From NCBI GenBank assembly GCA_022241605.1, contig JAKOMQ010000002.1, positions 120,467 to 184,466 of the forward strand: a stretch of DNA of 64,000 nucleotides, read 5' to 3'. Positions 10,785 through 18,787 of the stretch are shown piece by piece (position 1 is the stretch's first letter; the number at the start of each line of letters is the position of its first letter). The notes below the pieces were generated by a model. It worked only from the letters and a program-made list of their open reading frames with translations, had not been told where the DNA came from and made no database searches. Made by a program: the position numbers and the translations under genes. The DNA comes from Aquimonas sp. Its GTDB lineage: Bacteria > Pseudomonadota > Gammaproteobacteria > Xanthomonadales > Xanthomonadaceae.

Positions 10785-11756
10785 TCAGCCGGGCGGTGCG
10801 GCGCCCGGGCGCGGCTGCGCGGCCTGCGCATGCTGCAGGCATTCGCCCATGCTCGCCTGCAGCAGCGGCGGCAGATGCTCGGCGAGAAAGTCGATGAACA
10901 CCCGCACCGCCGGAAGCAGGCCGCTGCGCGAGGCGAACACCGCGTGGCAGATGCCCTGCGGCAGGCTCCACTCCGGCAGCACGCGCTCCAGCCTGCCGCC
11001 TTCCAGCAGGTCGGCGCAGACCGTGGCCGGCAGCAGGGCCACGCCGTGGCCGGCCGCGGCGACCTCTCGCAGCACCGGAAAGTCGTGGGCCATCAGCCGC
11101 GGCTCGAACTCGACCTTCTCCACCGCACCGCCAGGGCCGTGCAGCTCCCAGCGCTGCTGACCCGGCTCCTCGCTCATCGACAGACAGCTGTGTGCGGCGA
11201 GATCCGAGGGCTTCTGCGGGCGGCCGTGACGCGCGAGATAGGCCGGGCTCGCCACCAGCAATTCCTCGATACGCGCGAAGCTGCGCAGGATCAGGCTGCC
11301 GTCGTCGTTGAGGCGGGTGCGCACGCGCAGGGCGACGTCGATGCCTTCGTTGATCAGGTCGACCCGGCGATTGCTGACCATCAGCTGCACGCGCACCTGC
11401 GGAAAACGCTCCAGAAACTCCGGCATCAGCCGCGCCAGCTGCTGCTGCGCCAGCGAGACCGGCACGCTGACCCGCACCAGGCCACGCGGCACCGCCGAGA
11501 CCCGCTCCACCACCTCGCGCGCGGCCTGGGCCTCGTCGAGCATGGCGCGTGCGTGGCGGTACACGTCCTGGCCGAGGTCGGTGACCGCGAAGCGCCGCGT
11601 CGAGCGCTGCAGCAGGCGTGCGCCCAGCGACTCCTCGAGCGCGGTGATCCGCCGCGACAGCCGCGACTTGGGCAGGCCGGTGGCGCGCTCGGCGCGGGAG
11701 AAACCCCCGTGCTCGACAACCAGGGCGAAGTATTGGAGATCGTTGAGGTCGTGCAT
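10785..11756 (-). CDS. LysR-family transcriptional regulator
   Basis: 323 aa. N-terminal winged helix-turn-helix (residues 1-60: MHDLNDLQYFALVVEHGGFS...GLPKSRLSRRITALEESLG), then a LysR substrate-binding domain starting at RGLVRVSVPVSL. It belongs to the large group that contains many quinone/electrophile-responsive regulators, and it is divergently placed from azoR, which it probably controls. ATG 11756 was chosen because the helix-turn-helix begins immediately after it; the frame is open further upstream over a GGGATTCGGGATTC-type repeat. Confidence 0.93.
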   Translation of the reverse strand: MHDLNDLQYFALVVEHGGFSRAERATGLPKSRLSRRITALEESLGARLLQRSTRRFAVTDLGQDVYRHARAMLDEAQAAREVVERVSAVPRGLVRVSVPVSLAQQQLARLMPEFLERFPQVRVQLMVSNRRVDLINEGIDVALRVRTRLNDDGSLILRSFARIEELLVASPAYLARHGRPQKPSDLAAHSCLSMSEEPGQQRWELHGPGGAVEKVEFEPRLMAHDFPVLREVAAAGHGVALLPATVCADLLEGGRLERVLPEWSLPQGICHAVFASRSGLLPAVRVFIDFLAEHLPPLLQASMGECLQHAQAAQPRPGAAPPG

Positions 11757-11898
11757 GTTGAGAGCCGGGAGTCGGGAATTGGGATTCGGGATTCGTAGCA
11801 GCAGGGCAAGGGTGGGTTTGAGATCCTCGCCAGAGCCTGTCGCTCGGGTCGCTAGCCGGAACGCCACTCGTTCCACCAGCGCAACTCAGCGTGCACTT

Positions 11899-11932
11899 TT
11901 GATGGCTTTATCGCAATAGATGAACCAATCAA
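11899..11932. promoter_or_regulatory. Imperfect inverted repeat in the lysR-azoR divergent region
   Basis: TTGATGG (11899-11905) faces CCAATCAA (11925-11932) around an AT-richer centre, in the 206-bp region shared by the LysR gene and azoR. It is a candidate LysR operator; LysR sites usually contain T-N11-A inside an interrupted palindrome. It sits 31 bases before the azoR start, where it could also overlap the promoter. Confidence 0.35.
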
Positions 11933-11962
11933 GCTGACTCCACCCTAGAAACGGAGTCCGCC

Positions 11963-12544
11963 ATGAAGATCCTGCAGCTTGATTCCAGCGCGCTCGGCTC
12001 AGCCTCGGCCAGCCGTGAGCTCACCGCGGCACTGGTCCGCCAGCTGCGTGCGGACAGCCCGCATGTTGAAGTCACCTACCGCGATCTGGACGCCCAGCCG
12101 CTGCCGCACCTGACCGGCGCCAGCTTGGCCAAGATCGATCCGGTCGAAGTCGAGCTGGCACAGCAGGTGATGCAGGAGTTCCTGGATGCCGACGTGCTGG
12201 TGATCGGCGCGCCGATGTACAACTTCAGCCTGCCCTCCACCCTCAAGGCCTGGATCGACCGCATCGCGGTGGCCGGGGTGACCTTCCGCTACACCGCCAG
12301 CGGGCCCGAGGGCCTGGCCGGCGGCAAGCGGGTGATCGTCGCCAGCACACGCGGCGGCGTCTATGGCGATGCCAGCCCGGCCGACTTCCAGGAGGCCTAC
12401 CTGCGCCAGGTGTTCGCCTTCCTTGGCGTGCAGCAGGTCGAGATCATCCGCGCCGAAGGCCTGAACCTGGGCCCCGAGCCGCGCAGCAGCGGCATGGCCG
12501 CAGCGCATCAGCGCATCGGCGCCAGCGCTCGACAGGCCGCCTGA
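11963..12544 (+). CDS. azoR: FMN-dependent NADH-azoreductase (AzoR)
   Basis: 193-aa flavodoxin-like oxidoreductase that reduces quinones and azo compounds with NADH. It begins MKILQLDSSALGSASASREL (phosphate-binding SxxxxSxS loop), followed by PMYNFSLPSTLKAWIDRIAVAGVTFRY, the hallmark FMN- and substrate-contact segment, and ASTRGGVYG. Length matches the family (about 200 aa). It is monocistronic, divergent from a LysR gene 206 bp away, and followed by an intrinsic terminator at 12728-12767. Probable role: protection from quinone/electrophile stress. Confidence 0.95.
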   Translation: MKILQLDSSALGSASASRELTAALVRQLRADSPHVEVTYRDLDAQPLPHLTGASLAKIDPVEVELAQQVMQEFLDADVLVIGAPMYNFSLPSTLKAWIDRIAVAGVTFRYTASGPEGLAGGKRVIVASTRGGVYGDASPADFQEAYLRQVFAFLGVQQVEIIRAEGLNLGPEPRSSGMAAAHQRIGASARQAA

Positions 12545-12727
12545 GGACCCTGCACCCGTCGGATAACGCTGATCGCTGAGACAGATGTCCCTTTTGCGCC
12601 TCTGGCTCCGTTAACCAAACATAGGGCGGCGAACAGCGCTCCTACCCCGGAGGTGCGTCTCCCCAACGCACGGCCGGGGATCCCCCTGAAGGGTGCGCTG
12701 TTTTCCGCCCGACCTGTCCCCCCGGAG

Positions 12728-12767
12728 CGCCGCGGCTGCCATGGAAGGCACCGCGGCGTGGTTTTTT
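12728..12767 (+). terminator. Rho-independent terminator
   Basis: Perfect 8-bp stem CGCCGCGG / CCGCGGCG (12728-12735 and 12751-12758) with a 15-base loop, followed by six consecutive T (12762-12767). It lies about 185 bases after azoR and upstream of nagA, so it probably ends the azoR transcript. A further inverted pair, AACAGCGC and GCGCTGTT, flanks the stretch just upstream (about 12630-12703). Confidence 0.65.
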
Positions 12768-12865
12768 GGGCATTGTCGCGCGCCGCCAAGGCCCTGGCAC
12801 GGGCGGCGCATCGGCCTCGATTGCAGCCGCTACACTGCGGCTCGCCCCCGTCGAGCGAGACTCCG

Positions 12866-14029
12866 ATGCCCTCCGCGATGACGCGACTGCTGATACCCGA
12901 TCGACTGCTCGCACCGACCGGCCTGCGCGAGGATCTGGCGCTGCTGATCGAAGACGGCTGCATCGCCGCGCTGCCGGAAAAGACGCAGCTGGACGGACTG
13001 GAGCAGCTACCGCGCCTTGCGCTCCCCGGCGCCCTGTTGGCGCCCGGCTTTGTCGACCTTCAGGTGAACGGCGGCGGCGGCCTGCTGTTCAACGATGCGC
13101 CCGCGCCCGAGACACTGGCCACGATCACGCGCGCCCATCGGCGCCGCGGCACCACCTCGATCCTGGCCACCCTGATCAGCGACAGCCCGCAGAAAACGCG
13201 TGCGGCGCAGGCGGCAGTCGCTGCCGCACTGGCCATGCGCATGCCGGGTCTGCTCGGCCTGCATCTGGAAGGCCCGCACCTCAATCCCGAACGCTGCGGC
13301 GTGCACCAGCCCGAGCACTTCCGCGCGCTGGACCAGACCGAGGTGGATGCCCTTCTCGCCGCCCGCTCAGGGCCGCTGCTGCTGACGCTGGCGCCGGAGC
13401 GCGTCTTGCCTGCCCAGATCCAGCGCCTGACCGCCGCTGGCGTGCGGGTGTTCGCCGGGCACACCGCAGCCAGCTTCGAGCAGGTACAGGCGGCACTGGC
13501 GGCGGGGCTGGTTGGCTTCACCCATCTGTTCAACGCCATGCCGCCGATCGCCGGGCGCGCGCCGGGGCCAGTCGCGGCAGCGCTGCTGGATGCCAGCAGC
13601 TACGTCAGCCTGATCGCCGACGGCCTGCACCTGCATCCGGCCAACCTGCAGCTGGCCCTGCACTGCAAGCCGCGCGGTCGCTGCCTGCTGGTCAGCGATG
13701 CCATGCCCTCGGTCGGCGCTGCGGGACCGTCGGAGTTCGAGCTGCAGGGCCGAACCGTGCAGCTGCGCGAGGGCCGCCTGCAGACCGCGGAAGGCACGCT
13801 GGCCGGCGCGCATCTCGATTTGGCCGGGGCGGTGCGCTATCTCGTGCAGTCGGTGGGCGTGGCGCTGGACGAGGCCCTGCGCATGGCCAGCACCTGGCCG
13901 GCAGAGGCGATGGGCGTGGGCCGCGAACGCGGCAGCCTGCGCATTGGCAGCTGTGCGGATTTGGTCTGGCTGGACGACGCGCTGGAACCGCGCGGCACCT
14001 GGATCGCTGGCGAGTTCGAGGCGGCCTGA
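12866..14029 (+). CDS. nagA: N-acetylglucosamine-6-phosphate deacetylase
   Basis: 387-aa amidohydrolase converting GlcNAc-6-phosphate to glucosamine-6-phosphate and acetate in amino-sugar catabolism and cell-wall recycling. Family motifs appear in order: PGFVDLQVNGGGG, the metal-binding Glu in LHLEGPHLNPERCGVHQ, His in FAGHTAAS, His in THLFNAMPP, and catalytic Asp in LVSDAMPSVG. The start could be ATG 12866 or ATG 12878 (MTRLLIPDRLL). No nagB, nagK or GlcNAc transporter gene is adjacent, so it is either part of a split pathway or dedicated to recycling. Confidence 0.95.
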   Translation: MPSAMTRLLIPDRLLAPTGLREDLALLIEDGCIAALPEKTQLDGLEQLPRLALPGALLAPGFVDLQVNGGGGLLFNDAPAPETLATITRAHRRRGTTSILATLISDSPQKTRAAQAAVAAALAMRMPGLLGLHLEGPHLNPERCGVHQPEHFRALDQTEVDALLAARSGPLLLTLAPERVLPAQIQRLTAAGVRVFAGHTAASFEQVQAALAAGLVGFTHLFNAMPPIAGRAPGPVAAALLDASSYVSLIADGLHLHPANLQLALHCKPRGRCLLVSDAMPSVGAAGPSEFELQGRTVQLREGRLQTAEGTLAGAHLDLAGAVRYLVQSVGVALDEALRMASTWPAEAMGVGRERGSLRIGSCADLVWLDDALEPRGTWIAGEFEAA

Positions 14030-14152
14030 GCGCGCGACCGCAACCGGCATTGGCGAAGGCAAGGGCGATCCCCATCGCTGCCGGGGCGCCCCCCGAAACA
14101 CCGGCGCTGGCTGCGCCGAAGCAGTGGCTGGCTACGATCGCGATGGGCCTTC

Positions 14153-14352
14153 CATAGGGTGTGCCTTGGCGCACCGTCGCGGACTGGAACCTTGCCGCGC
14201 GCAAAGAGCCTCGCAAGCTGCAGCCCCGCGGCGGGGGGGGGTAACGCAGGACACGCGCGGTCCGGCCTTGCGCGCGGCACAAAGGCGCTCGGCCCTCAAT
14301 CACCGAGCTGGCGCCGCCCCCCGCGCGGCGGCGCGCCAAGGCACACCCTATG
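14153..14352. mobile_element. 200-bp element with 20-bp perfect inverted ends (MITE-like)
   Basis: CATAGGGTGTGCCTTGGCGC at 14153-14172 is the exact reverse complement of 14333-14352. The interior is GC-rich, contains a run of nine G near 14231, and has no plausible gene. It sits between convergent nagA and mazG. Size, inverted ends and lack of coding suggest a miniature inverted-repeat element or a large cruciform. No clear target-site duplication was seen. A diverged match to one end occurs at 60811-60838. Confidence 0.6.
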
Positions 14353-14401
14353 AAGAGCCTTTCGTTTTGGTCTGCGCATGGCGGTGAACCAGAGCGCGCC
14401 C

Positions 14402-15247
14402 CTACAGCCCTTCCGCCTTGGCGGCATTCCAGAGGCTTTCCTGCGAGGCGAGATCGAGCTTGGCGAGCGTGCCGCCGCGCTCGGCGGCCAGCGCCTCCAT
14501 GCGGCGGAAGCGACGCTCGTACTTGAGGTTGGCCTGGCGCAGGGCGGCGCCGGGATCGACCTTGGCCTTGCGCGCGAGGTTGATGGCCACGAACAGCACG
14601 TCGCCGATCTCGGCCTCCAGCGCAGGATGGCCGCGTCCGTTCTCGAGCTCCAGGCGCACCTCCTCAAGCTCCTCGTGCAGCTTGGCGATCACCGGGGTCG
14701 CATCCGGCCAGTCGAAACCGACGGCGGCGCCCTTCTTCTGCAGCTTCTGCGCACGCGCCCACTCGGGCAGGCCGCGAGTCAGCCCGGCCAGCGCGCTGGT
14801 GTCGGTCTCGCCGCGGGCCGCGCGCTCGGCGCGCTTCTGCGCCTCCCACTGGGCCAGCGCAGCGTCGGCTTCGTCGGCGGTCGCGTCGCCGAACACGTGT
14901 GGATGCCGGCGGATCAGCTTGTCGCAGATCGATTCGGCGACGTCGGCGAAAGCGAAGCGCCCCTCCTCCTCCGCCATCCGGGCATGGAACACCACCTGCA
15001 GCAGCAGATCGCCCAGCTCGTCGCGCAGCTCGTCGAAGTCGCCGCGGTCGATGGCGTCCGCCACCTCGTAGGCTTCCTCGATGGTGCAGGCAGCGATGCT
15101 GCGGAAGTCCTGCTTCAGGTCCCAGGGGCAGCCGCCCTCAGGGTTGCGCAGCAGGGCCATGATCGCGCGCAGGCGCTCGACGGGATCAGCGTGGCTGGGA
15201 ATCGGGGCGGGCATGGACGGTGTGCCTGTCGATGGAGTGAGGGGCAT
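14402..15247 (-). CDS. mazG: Nucleoside triphosphate pyrophosphohydrolase MazG
   Basis: 281-aa all-alpha NTP pyrophosphatase that hydrolyses (d)NTPs to NMP and pyrophosphate, cleaning damaged nucleotides. Two MazG repeats are visible: the first with GGCPWDLKQDFRSI, EEAYEVADAI and DELGDLLLQVVFHA, the second with KLHEELEEVRLEL and EIGDVLFVAINLARK. The E-x-x-E and E-x-x-D metal-binding pairs are intact. The start is ATG 15247 or ATG 15214. It is the last gene of a leftward run, 60 bases after cysQ. Confidence 0.95.
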   Translation of the reverse strand: MPLTPSTGTPSMPAPIPSHADPVERLRAIMALLRNPEGGCPWDLKQDFRSIAACTIEEAYEVADAIDRGDFDELRDELGDLLLQVVFHARMAEEEGRFAFADVAESICDKLIRRHPHVFGDATADEADAALAQWEAQKRAERAARGETDTSALAGLTRGLPEWARAQKLQKKGAAVGFDWPDATPVIAKLHEELEEVRLELENGRGHPALEAEIGDVLFVAINLARKAKVDPGAALRQANLKYERRFRRMEALAAERGGTLAKLDLASQESLWNAAKAEGL

Positions 15248-15307
15248 GGCCTCGAACGGACCCTCGCCGCTGCCCCTCCCCCACAGGAAGCGGGACTCAG
15301 GCGCCGG

Positions 15308-16108
15308 CTACAGCCAGTCGCGCCAGGGCAGATCGGGATCGCCGAGGGCGAGGAAGTCGGGGTTGATGAGGCTGTCGCGGGCGTTGTAGCGCAGCGGCTG
15401 GCCGTCCAGCGCGAGCACGGCGCCGCCGGCGGCCTCCAGCACGCACTGGCCAGCCGCGGTGTCCCATTCGCCGGTGGGGCCGAAGCGTGGATACAGGTCG
15501 ACGTGCCCTTCAGCGATGCGGCAGAACTTGAGCGAACTGCCCAGCGGCACCTGCAGGGCCCCGGACAGCCGACCGATCAAAGCGGCGCTGCGCGGGTCCA
15601 GGTGCGAGCGCGACACCGCCACCCGCAGCGGCGCCAGCGCAGGGCGGCGCACGCACAGTGGTTCGTCGTCGCGCTCGGGCGCGCGCAGCCAGGCGCCCTG
15701 CTCCGCTTCTGCCCAGAACAGCTCGCCGCCCACCGGCGCATGCACCACGCCGAACACCGGGCGGCCCTGCTCGATCAGGGCGATGTTCACGCTGAACTCG
15801 CCGTTGCGCTTGACGAACTCGCGGGTGCCGTCCAGCGGATCGACCAGCCAGTAGCGCTGCCACTCGCGGCGATGGGTCAGCTCGGTGTCGGCGGACTCCT
15901 CGCTGAGCACCGGCAGCGACGGCTGCAGCGCGCGCAGCCCATCTCGGATGCAGGCGTGCGCAGCCAGATCCGCCTCGGTCAGCGGGCTGCGGTCGGACTT
16001 GGCCTCGACCTCGAAGTCGCTGGCGTAGACCTCCAGGATGCTGCGACCGGCCTGCACCGCCAGCGCCAGCACCGCCTCGCGCAGGGCGGGGTCCAAGCCT
16101 GCGCTCAC
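15308..16108 (-). CDS. cysQ: 3'(2'),5'-bisphosphate nucleotidase CysQ
   Basis: 266-aa inositol-monophosphatase-fold enzyme that converts adenosine 3',5'-bisphosphate to AMP, removing the inhibitory by-product of sulfate assimilation. The Mg/Li-type motifs are present: E-E-S (VLSEESAD), DPLDGTREF, and the C-terminal motif GPTGEWDTAAGQ with the catalytic Asp. GTG 16108 was chosen because it overlaps the nudE stop by four bases (GTGA, 16105-16108) and the fold starts right after it; the open frame runs further upstream over nudE. The nudE-cysQ pair is common in gammaproteobacteria. Confidence 0.94.
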   Translation of the reverse strand: MSAGLDPALREAVLALAVQAGRSILEVYASDFEVEAKSDRSPLTEADLAAHACIRDGLRALQPSLPVLSEESADTELTHRREWQRYWLVDPLDGTREFVKRNGEFSVNIALIEQGRPVFGVVHAPVGGELFWAEAEQGAWLRAPERDDEPLCVRRPALAPLRVAVSRSHLDPRSAALIGRLSGALQVPLGSSLKFCRIAEGHVDLYPRFGPTGEWDTAAGQCVLEAAGGAVLALDGQPLRYNARDSLINPDFLALGDPDLPWRDWL

Positions 16109-16677
16109 GCCCCGCTCCGCAGCCGGATCAGCTCGCGGACGATGAACAGGGCCGCCAGCGAGCGGCCTTCCGAGCAGTCCTCGCGCAGCATCAGCTCGTG
16201 CAGCCGGTCCAGCGGCCACGGGATCACTTCCAATGGCTCAGGCTCGTCGCCGGGCAGGCTCTCCGGGTAGAGGTCCTCGGCCAGCACCAGGGTGGTGGAG
16301 TGGCTGAAATAGGTCGGCGCCAGACTCAGTTCGCGCAGCACTTCCAGCCGCTGCGCGCCGAAGCCGGCCTCCTCCTTGAGCTCGCGGTTGGCGGCCTCGA
16401 TGGCGTTCTCGCCCGGATCGATGCGGCCCTTGGGCAGGCCGATCTCGTAGCGGTGCAGGCCGGCGCCGTACTCGCGCACCAGCAGGATGGTCTGCGGATC
16501 CGGCAGCGCAGCCACGATCACCGCGCCGCGCCCGCGCGGCTTGGTGCGCTCGAAGCGGCGGCGTGCGCCGTTGCTGAACTCCAGGTCCAGCTGCTCGACC
16601 TGGAAGCGTCCGCCGTAGTCCAGCTCGTGCAGGGCGTGGATGGTGGGCAGCTTGGGCGGTGGCTTGATCTCGCTCAT
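16105..16677 (-). CDS. nudE: ADP-compounds hydrolase NudE (Nudix)
   Basis: 190-aa Nudix hydrolase acting on ADP-ribose, Ap3A and NADH in characterised homologues. The complete Nudix box is visible around residues 86-108 (GRIDPGENAIEAANRELKEE followed by AGF), with the REL-EE metal ligands. The N-terminal LPTIHALHELDYGGRFQVEQ and the PTYFSHSTTLVLAEDLYPE segment resemble E. coli NudE. It lies between hisN (3-bp gap) and cysQ (4-bp overlap). Confidence 0.93.
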   Translation of the reverse strand: MSEIKPPPKLPTIHALHELDYGGRFQVEQLDLEFSNGARRRFERTKPRGRGAVIVAALPDPQTILLVREYGAGLHRYEIGLPKGRIDPGENAIEAANRELKEEAGFGAQRLEVLRELSLAPTYFSHSTTLVLAEDLYPESLPGDEPEPLEVIPWPLDRLHELMLREDCSEGRSLAALFIVRELIRLRSGA

Positions 16678-16680
16678 GGC

Positions 16681-17469
16681 CTAGGCGCGCCAGCCTTGGA
16701 AGGCGGCCAGCGCTTCCGCGTGCAGGGCCGGGCTGCCGGCGAGCACGGTGCTGGTGTCCAGGCCGAGCGGCGCGCCGTCGAGATCGGTGAACACGCCACC
16801 GGCTTCGCGCACGATGACCGCCAGCGCGGCGATGTCGAGAATGTTCACGTCCGACTCGATCACCAGATCGATGCCGCCGCGCGCCAGCAGGTGGTAGTGG
16901 TAATAGTCGCCGTAGCCGCGAGTGCGGCCGGCGCGCCGTACCAGCCCGGCCAGCGCCGCCCAGCCCGGCGCCGCGGCCAGCGTCTTGAGGTTGCCGGTGG
17001 ACAGCGCGCTGCGCTCCAGCGGCTGCGCTGCGGCCACCCGGATCGGCTGGCCGTCGAGAAAGGCGCCGCCGCCGCGGCGCGCCCAGGCCAGCTCGCCGGC
17101 GGCCGGCGCACAGGACACGCCCAGCACCAGCTCGCCGCGGTGCATCAGCGCGATCTGGGTGCTGAACATCGGGTAGCCGCGCACGAAACTCTTGGTGCCG
17201 TCGATGGGGTCGACCAGCCACAGCCAGTCCCCGTCGCCTGTAGTGCCCTCCTCCTCGCCGTAGATCGCGTGGTCGGGATAGGCCGCCGACAGCACCGCGC
17301 GGATCGCCTGCTCGCTCTCGATGTCGGCACGCGTCACCGGCGAGTCGTCGGCCTTGCTGATCACCTCGAACTGGCCGCGGTAGTAGCGGTTGATCACCCC
17401 GGCGGCGGCGGCAGCGGCGCGTTTCGCCACCTCCAGCGCGGCGTCAAGGAAGGCCGGCTCCGCGCTCAT
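16681..17469 (-). CDS. hisN: HisN-type histidinol-phosphatase (inositol-monophosphatase family)
   Basis: 262-aa phosphatase of the IMPase superfamily with a YGEEEG motif, DPIDGTKSF and the C-terminal metal-binding segment NILDIAALAVIVREAGG. The GYGDYYHYHLLARG segment resembles HisN-type histidinol-phosphatases rather than SuhB. It would dephosphorylate L-histidinol phosphate in histidine synthesis; another sugar- or inositol-phosphate substrate remains possible because no his genes are nearby. Its ATG overlaps the gspN stop by four bases (ATGA, 17466-17469). Confidence 0.85.
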   Translation of the reverse strand: MSAEPAFLDAALEVAKRAAAAAAGVINRYYRGQFEVISKADDSPVTRADIESEQAIRAVLSAAYPDHAIYGEEEGTTGDGDWLWLVDPIDGTKSFVRGYPMFSTQIALMHRGELVLGVSCAPAAGELAWARRGGGAFLDGQPIRVAAAQPLERSALSTGNLKTLAAAPGWAALAGLVRRAGRTRGYGDYYHYHLLARGGIDLVIESDVNILDIAALAVIVREAGGVFTDLDGAPLGLDTSTVLAGSPALHAEALAAFQGWRA

Positions 17470-18236
17470 CCGCGCACCGGCAGCAGCCGGCCCTGCAGTT
17501 CGAAGCGCGAGCTGCCGTCTTCCTGCAGCACGCCGATGTGCTGCAGGGCGCGCTGCACCGCGGCGTCACCATCGCGGGCGCGCAGGGTGGCCTCGGCGGA
17601 GTAGCCGCGCACGCCCAGCGAGAAGCGTCCGTCCTCCACCTGTAGCGGGCCACCGTTGTCGATCACCGTGCCGGCGATGCTGCCATCCGGCTGGGTGAGA
17701 AACTCCGCGCGCAGTTCGCCCAGGCGGGCGTCGGCCTCGCCGGTGACGGCGGCATCGCGCCAGATCGCGCGGCCATCGATGCGGGCGGGGAAGAACTGGC
17801 GCACCTCCACGGTATCCAGATCCAGCTCCACGCGGCCGCGCAGCTGCAGGGCAGGCACGTCCAGCGCCGGCTGCATGCGCTGGGCATCAAGGCCGATGCG
17901 CATGCCGCGCATGACCAGGTTGCCGGGGCCGGTGCTGCTGACGAAGCCGTCGGCGGAGAGCTCAGGCCCCTGCAGGCGCAGGTCCGCGTCGAGCCGCCTG
18001 GAGAACAGGGCCAGCGGCTTGATCGACCAGGCCAGCCGGCCCAGCTCGCGATCACGCAGCACCACGCGCTCGGCGCGGCCGTTCCAGACCGTGCCGCCGA
18101 CCTGCTCCAGCCGCAGCGCGCCCATCCGCCCCTCCATCAGGCCGACCGCCATCGAGGCCGGCAGGAACAGCGCGACCACGCCCAGCACCAAGACCAGCAG
18201 CAGCAGAAAGATCACCAGGCGGATCAGAAACTTCAT
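17466..18236 (-). CDS. gspN: Type II secretion system protein N
   Basis: 256 aa with one N-terminal membrane segment (residues about 4-28) and a large periplasmic domain. It shows the GspN pattern: the short-loop strand LEQVGGTVWNGRAERVVL, repeated beta-rich segments (WSIKPLALFSRRLDADLRLQGPEL), and the C-terminal HIGVLQEDGSSRFELQGRL. GspN is an accessory inner-membrane component of some type II secretion systems. It lies 56 bases downstream of gspM and overlaps hisN. Confidence 0.88.
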   Translation of the reverse strand: MKFLIRLVIFLLLLVLVLGVVALFLPASMAVGLMEGRMGALRLEQVGGTVWNGRAERVVLRDRELGRLAWSIKPLALFSRRLDADLRLQGPELSADGFVSSTGPGNLVMRGMRIGLDAQRMQPALDVPALQLRGRVELDLDTVEVRQFFPARIDGRAIWRDAAVTGEADARLGELRAEFLTQPDGSIAGTVIDNGGPLQVEDGRFSLGVRGYSAEATLRARDGDAAVQRALQHIGVLQEDGSSRFELQGRLLPVRG

Positions 18237-18292
18237 CGGGACTCCGGGTCAGGCGGCACAGCCGCCCTGCAGTGGGAAAAGGGAGCGGTCCA

Positions 18293-18787
18293 TCAGCGGC
18301 GCTCTTCGAGCGCGATCCGCGCGTCGACCTGGCCGCTGGCGCCGGTGCTTTGTACGTTGAGCTCGGTGACGCGGGCGCCACCACGGCGGGACAGCTCCTC
18401 CAGCCAGGCCACCAGCGGATCGAAGCCGGCCTGCTGCAGGCTCAATCGCACCTGGCCCTCGCCGGCGGGCTCCACCCGCAGCAGGGACGGGCCCAGCCCG
18501 GCCTCGCGGGCGCCGGCATCGACGCGGGCCAGCAGCGAGCGGCGGTCCTGCAGGGCGGGCTCGCCGCCGCCTGCGCTGCCCGCGCGCAGGCGCTGCACTT
18601 CCGGCGCGGCCGCGCGCATCCAGTCGAGGTTGGCCTCGGCCGCGGCCACCTGCAGGCGCAGGGCCGCGCGCGAGCGCTCCAGCGGCAGCCACGCCAGCGC
18701 ATACAGCAGCAGCACCGCCGCCAGCACCGCGCCGATGCCCAGCACTTTCTGCTCGCGTGCCGACAGCCCCAGCCACCAGACCATCAT
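18293..18787 (-). CDS. gspM: Type II secretion system protein M
   Basis: 164 aa. A short cytoplasmic start (MMVWWLGLSAREQKVLG), one membrane helix (about 16-36), then a periplasmic ferredoxin-like domain with PLVAWLEELSRRGGARVTELNVQ and VDARIALEER, as in GspM/XcpZ. GspM partners GspL in the inner-membrane platform that connects the GspE ATPase to the pseudopilus. The start overlaps the gspL stop by four bases (ATGA at 18784-18787), which fixes ATG 18787. Confidence 0.9.
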   Translation of the reverse strand: MMVWWLGLSAREQKVLGIGAVLAAVLLLYALAWLPLERSRAALRLQVAAAEANLDWMRAAAPEVQRLRAGSAGGGEPALQDRRSLLARVDAGAREAGLGPSLLRVEPAGEGQVRLSLQQAGFDPLVAWLEELSRRGGARVTELNVQSTGASGQVDARIALEERR

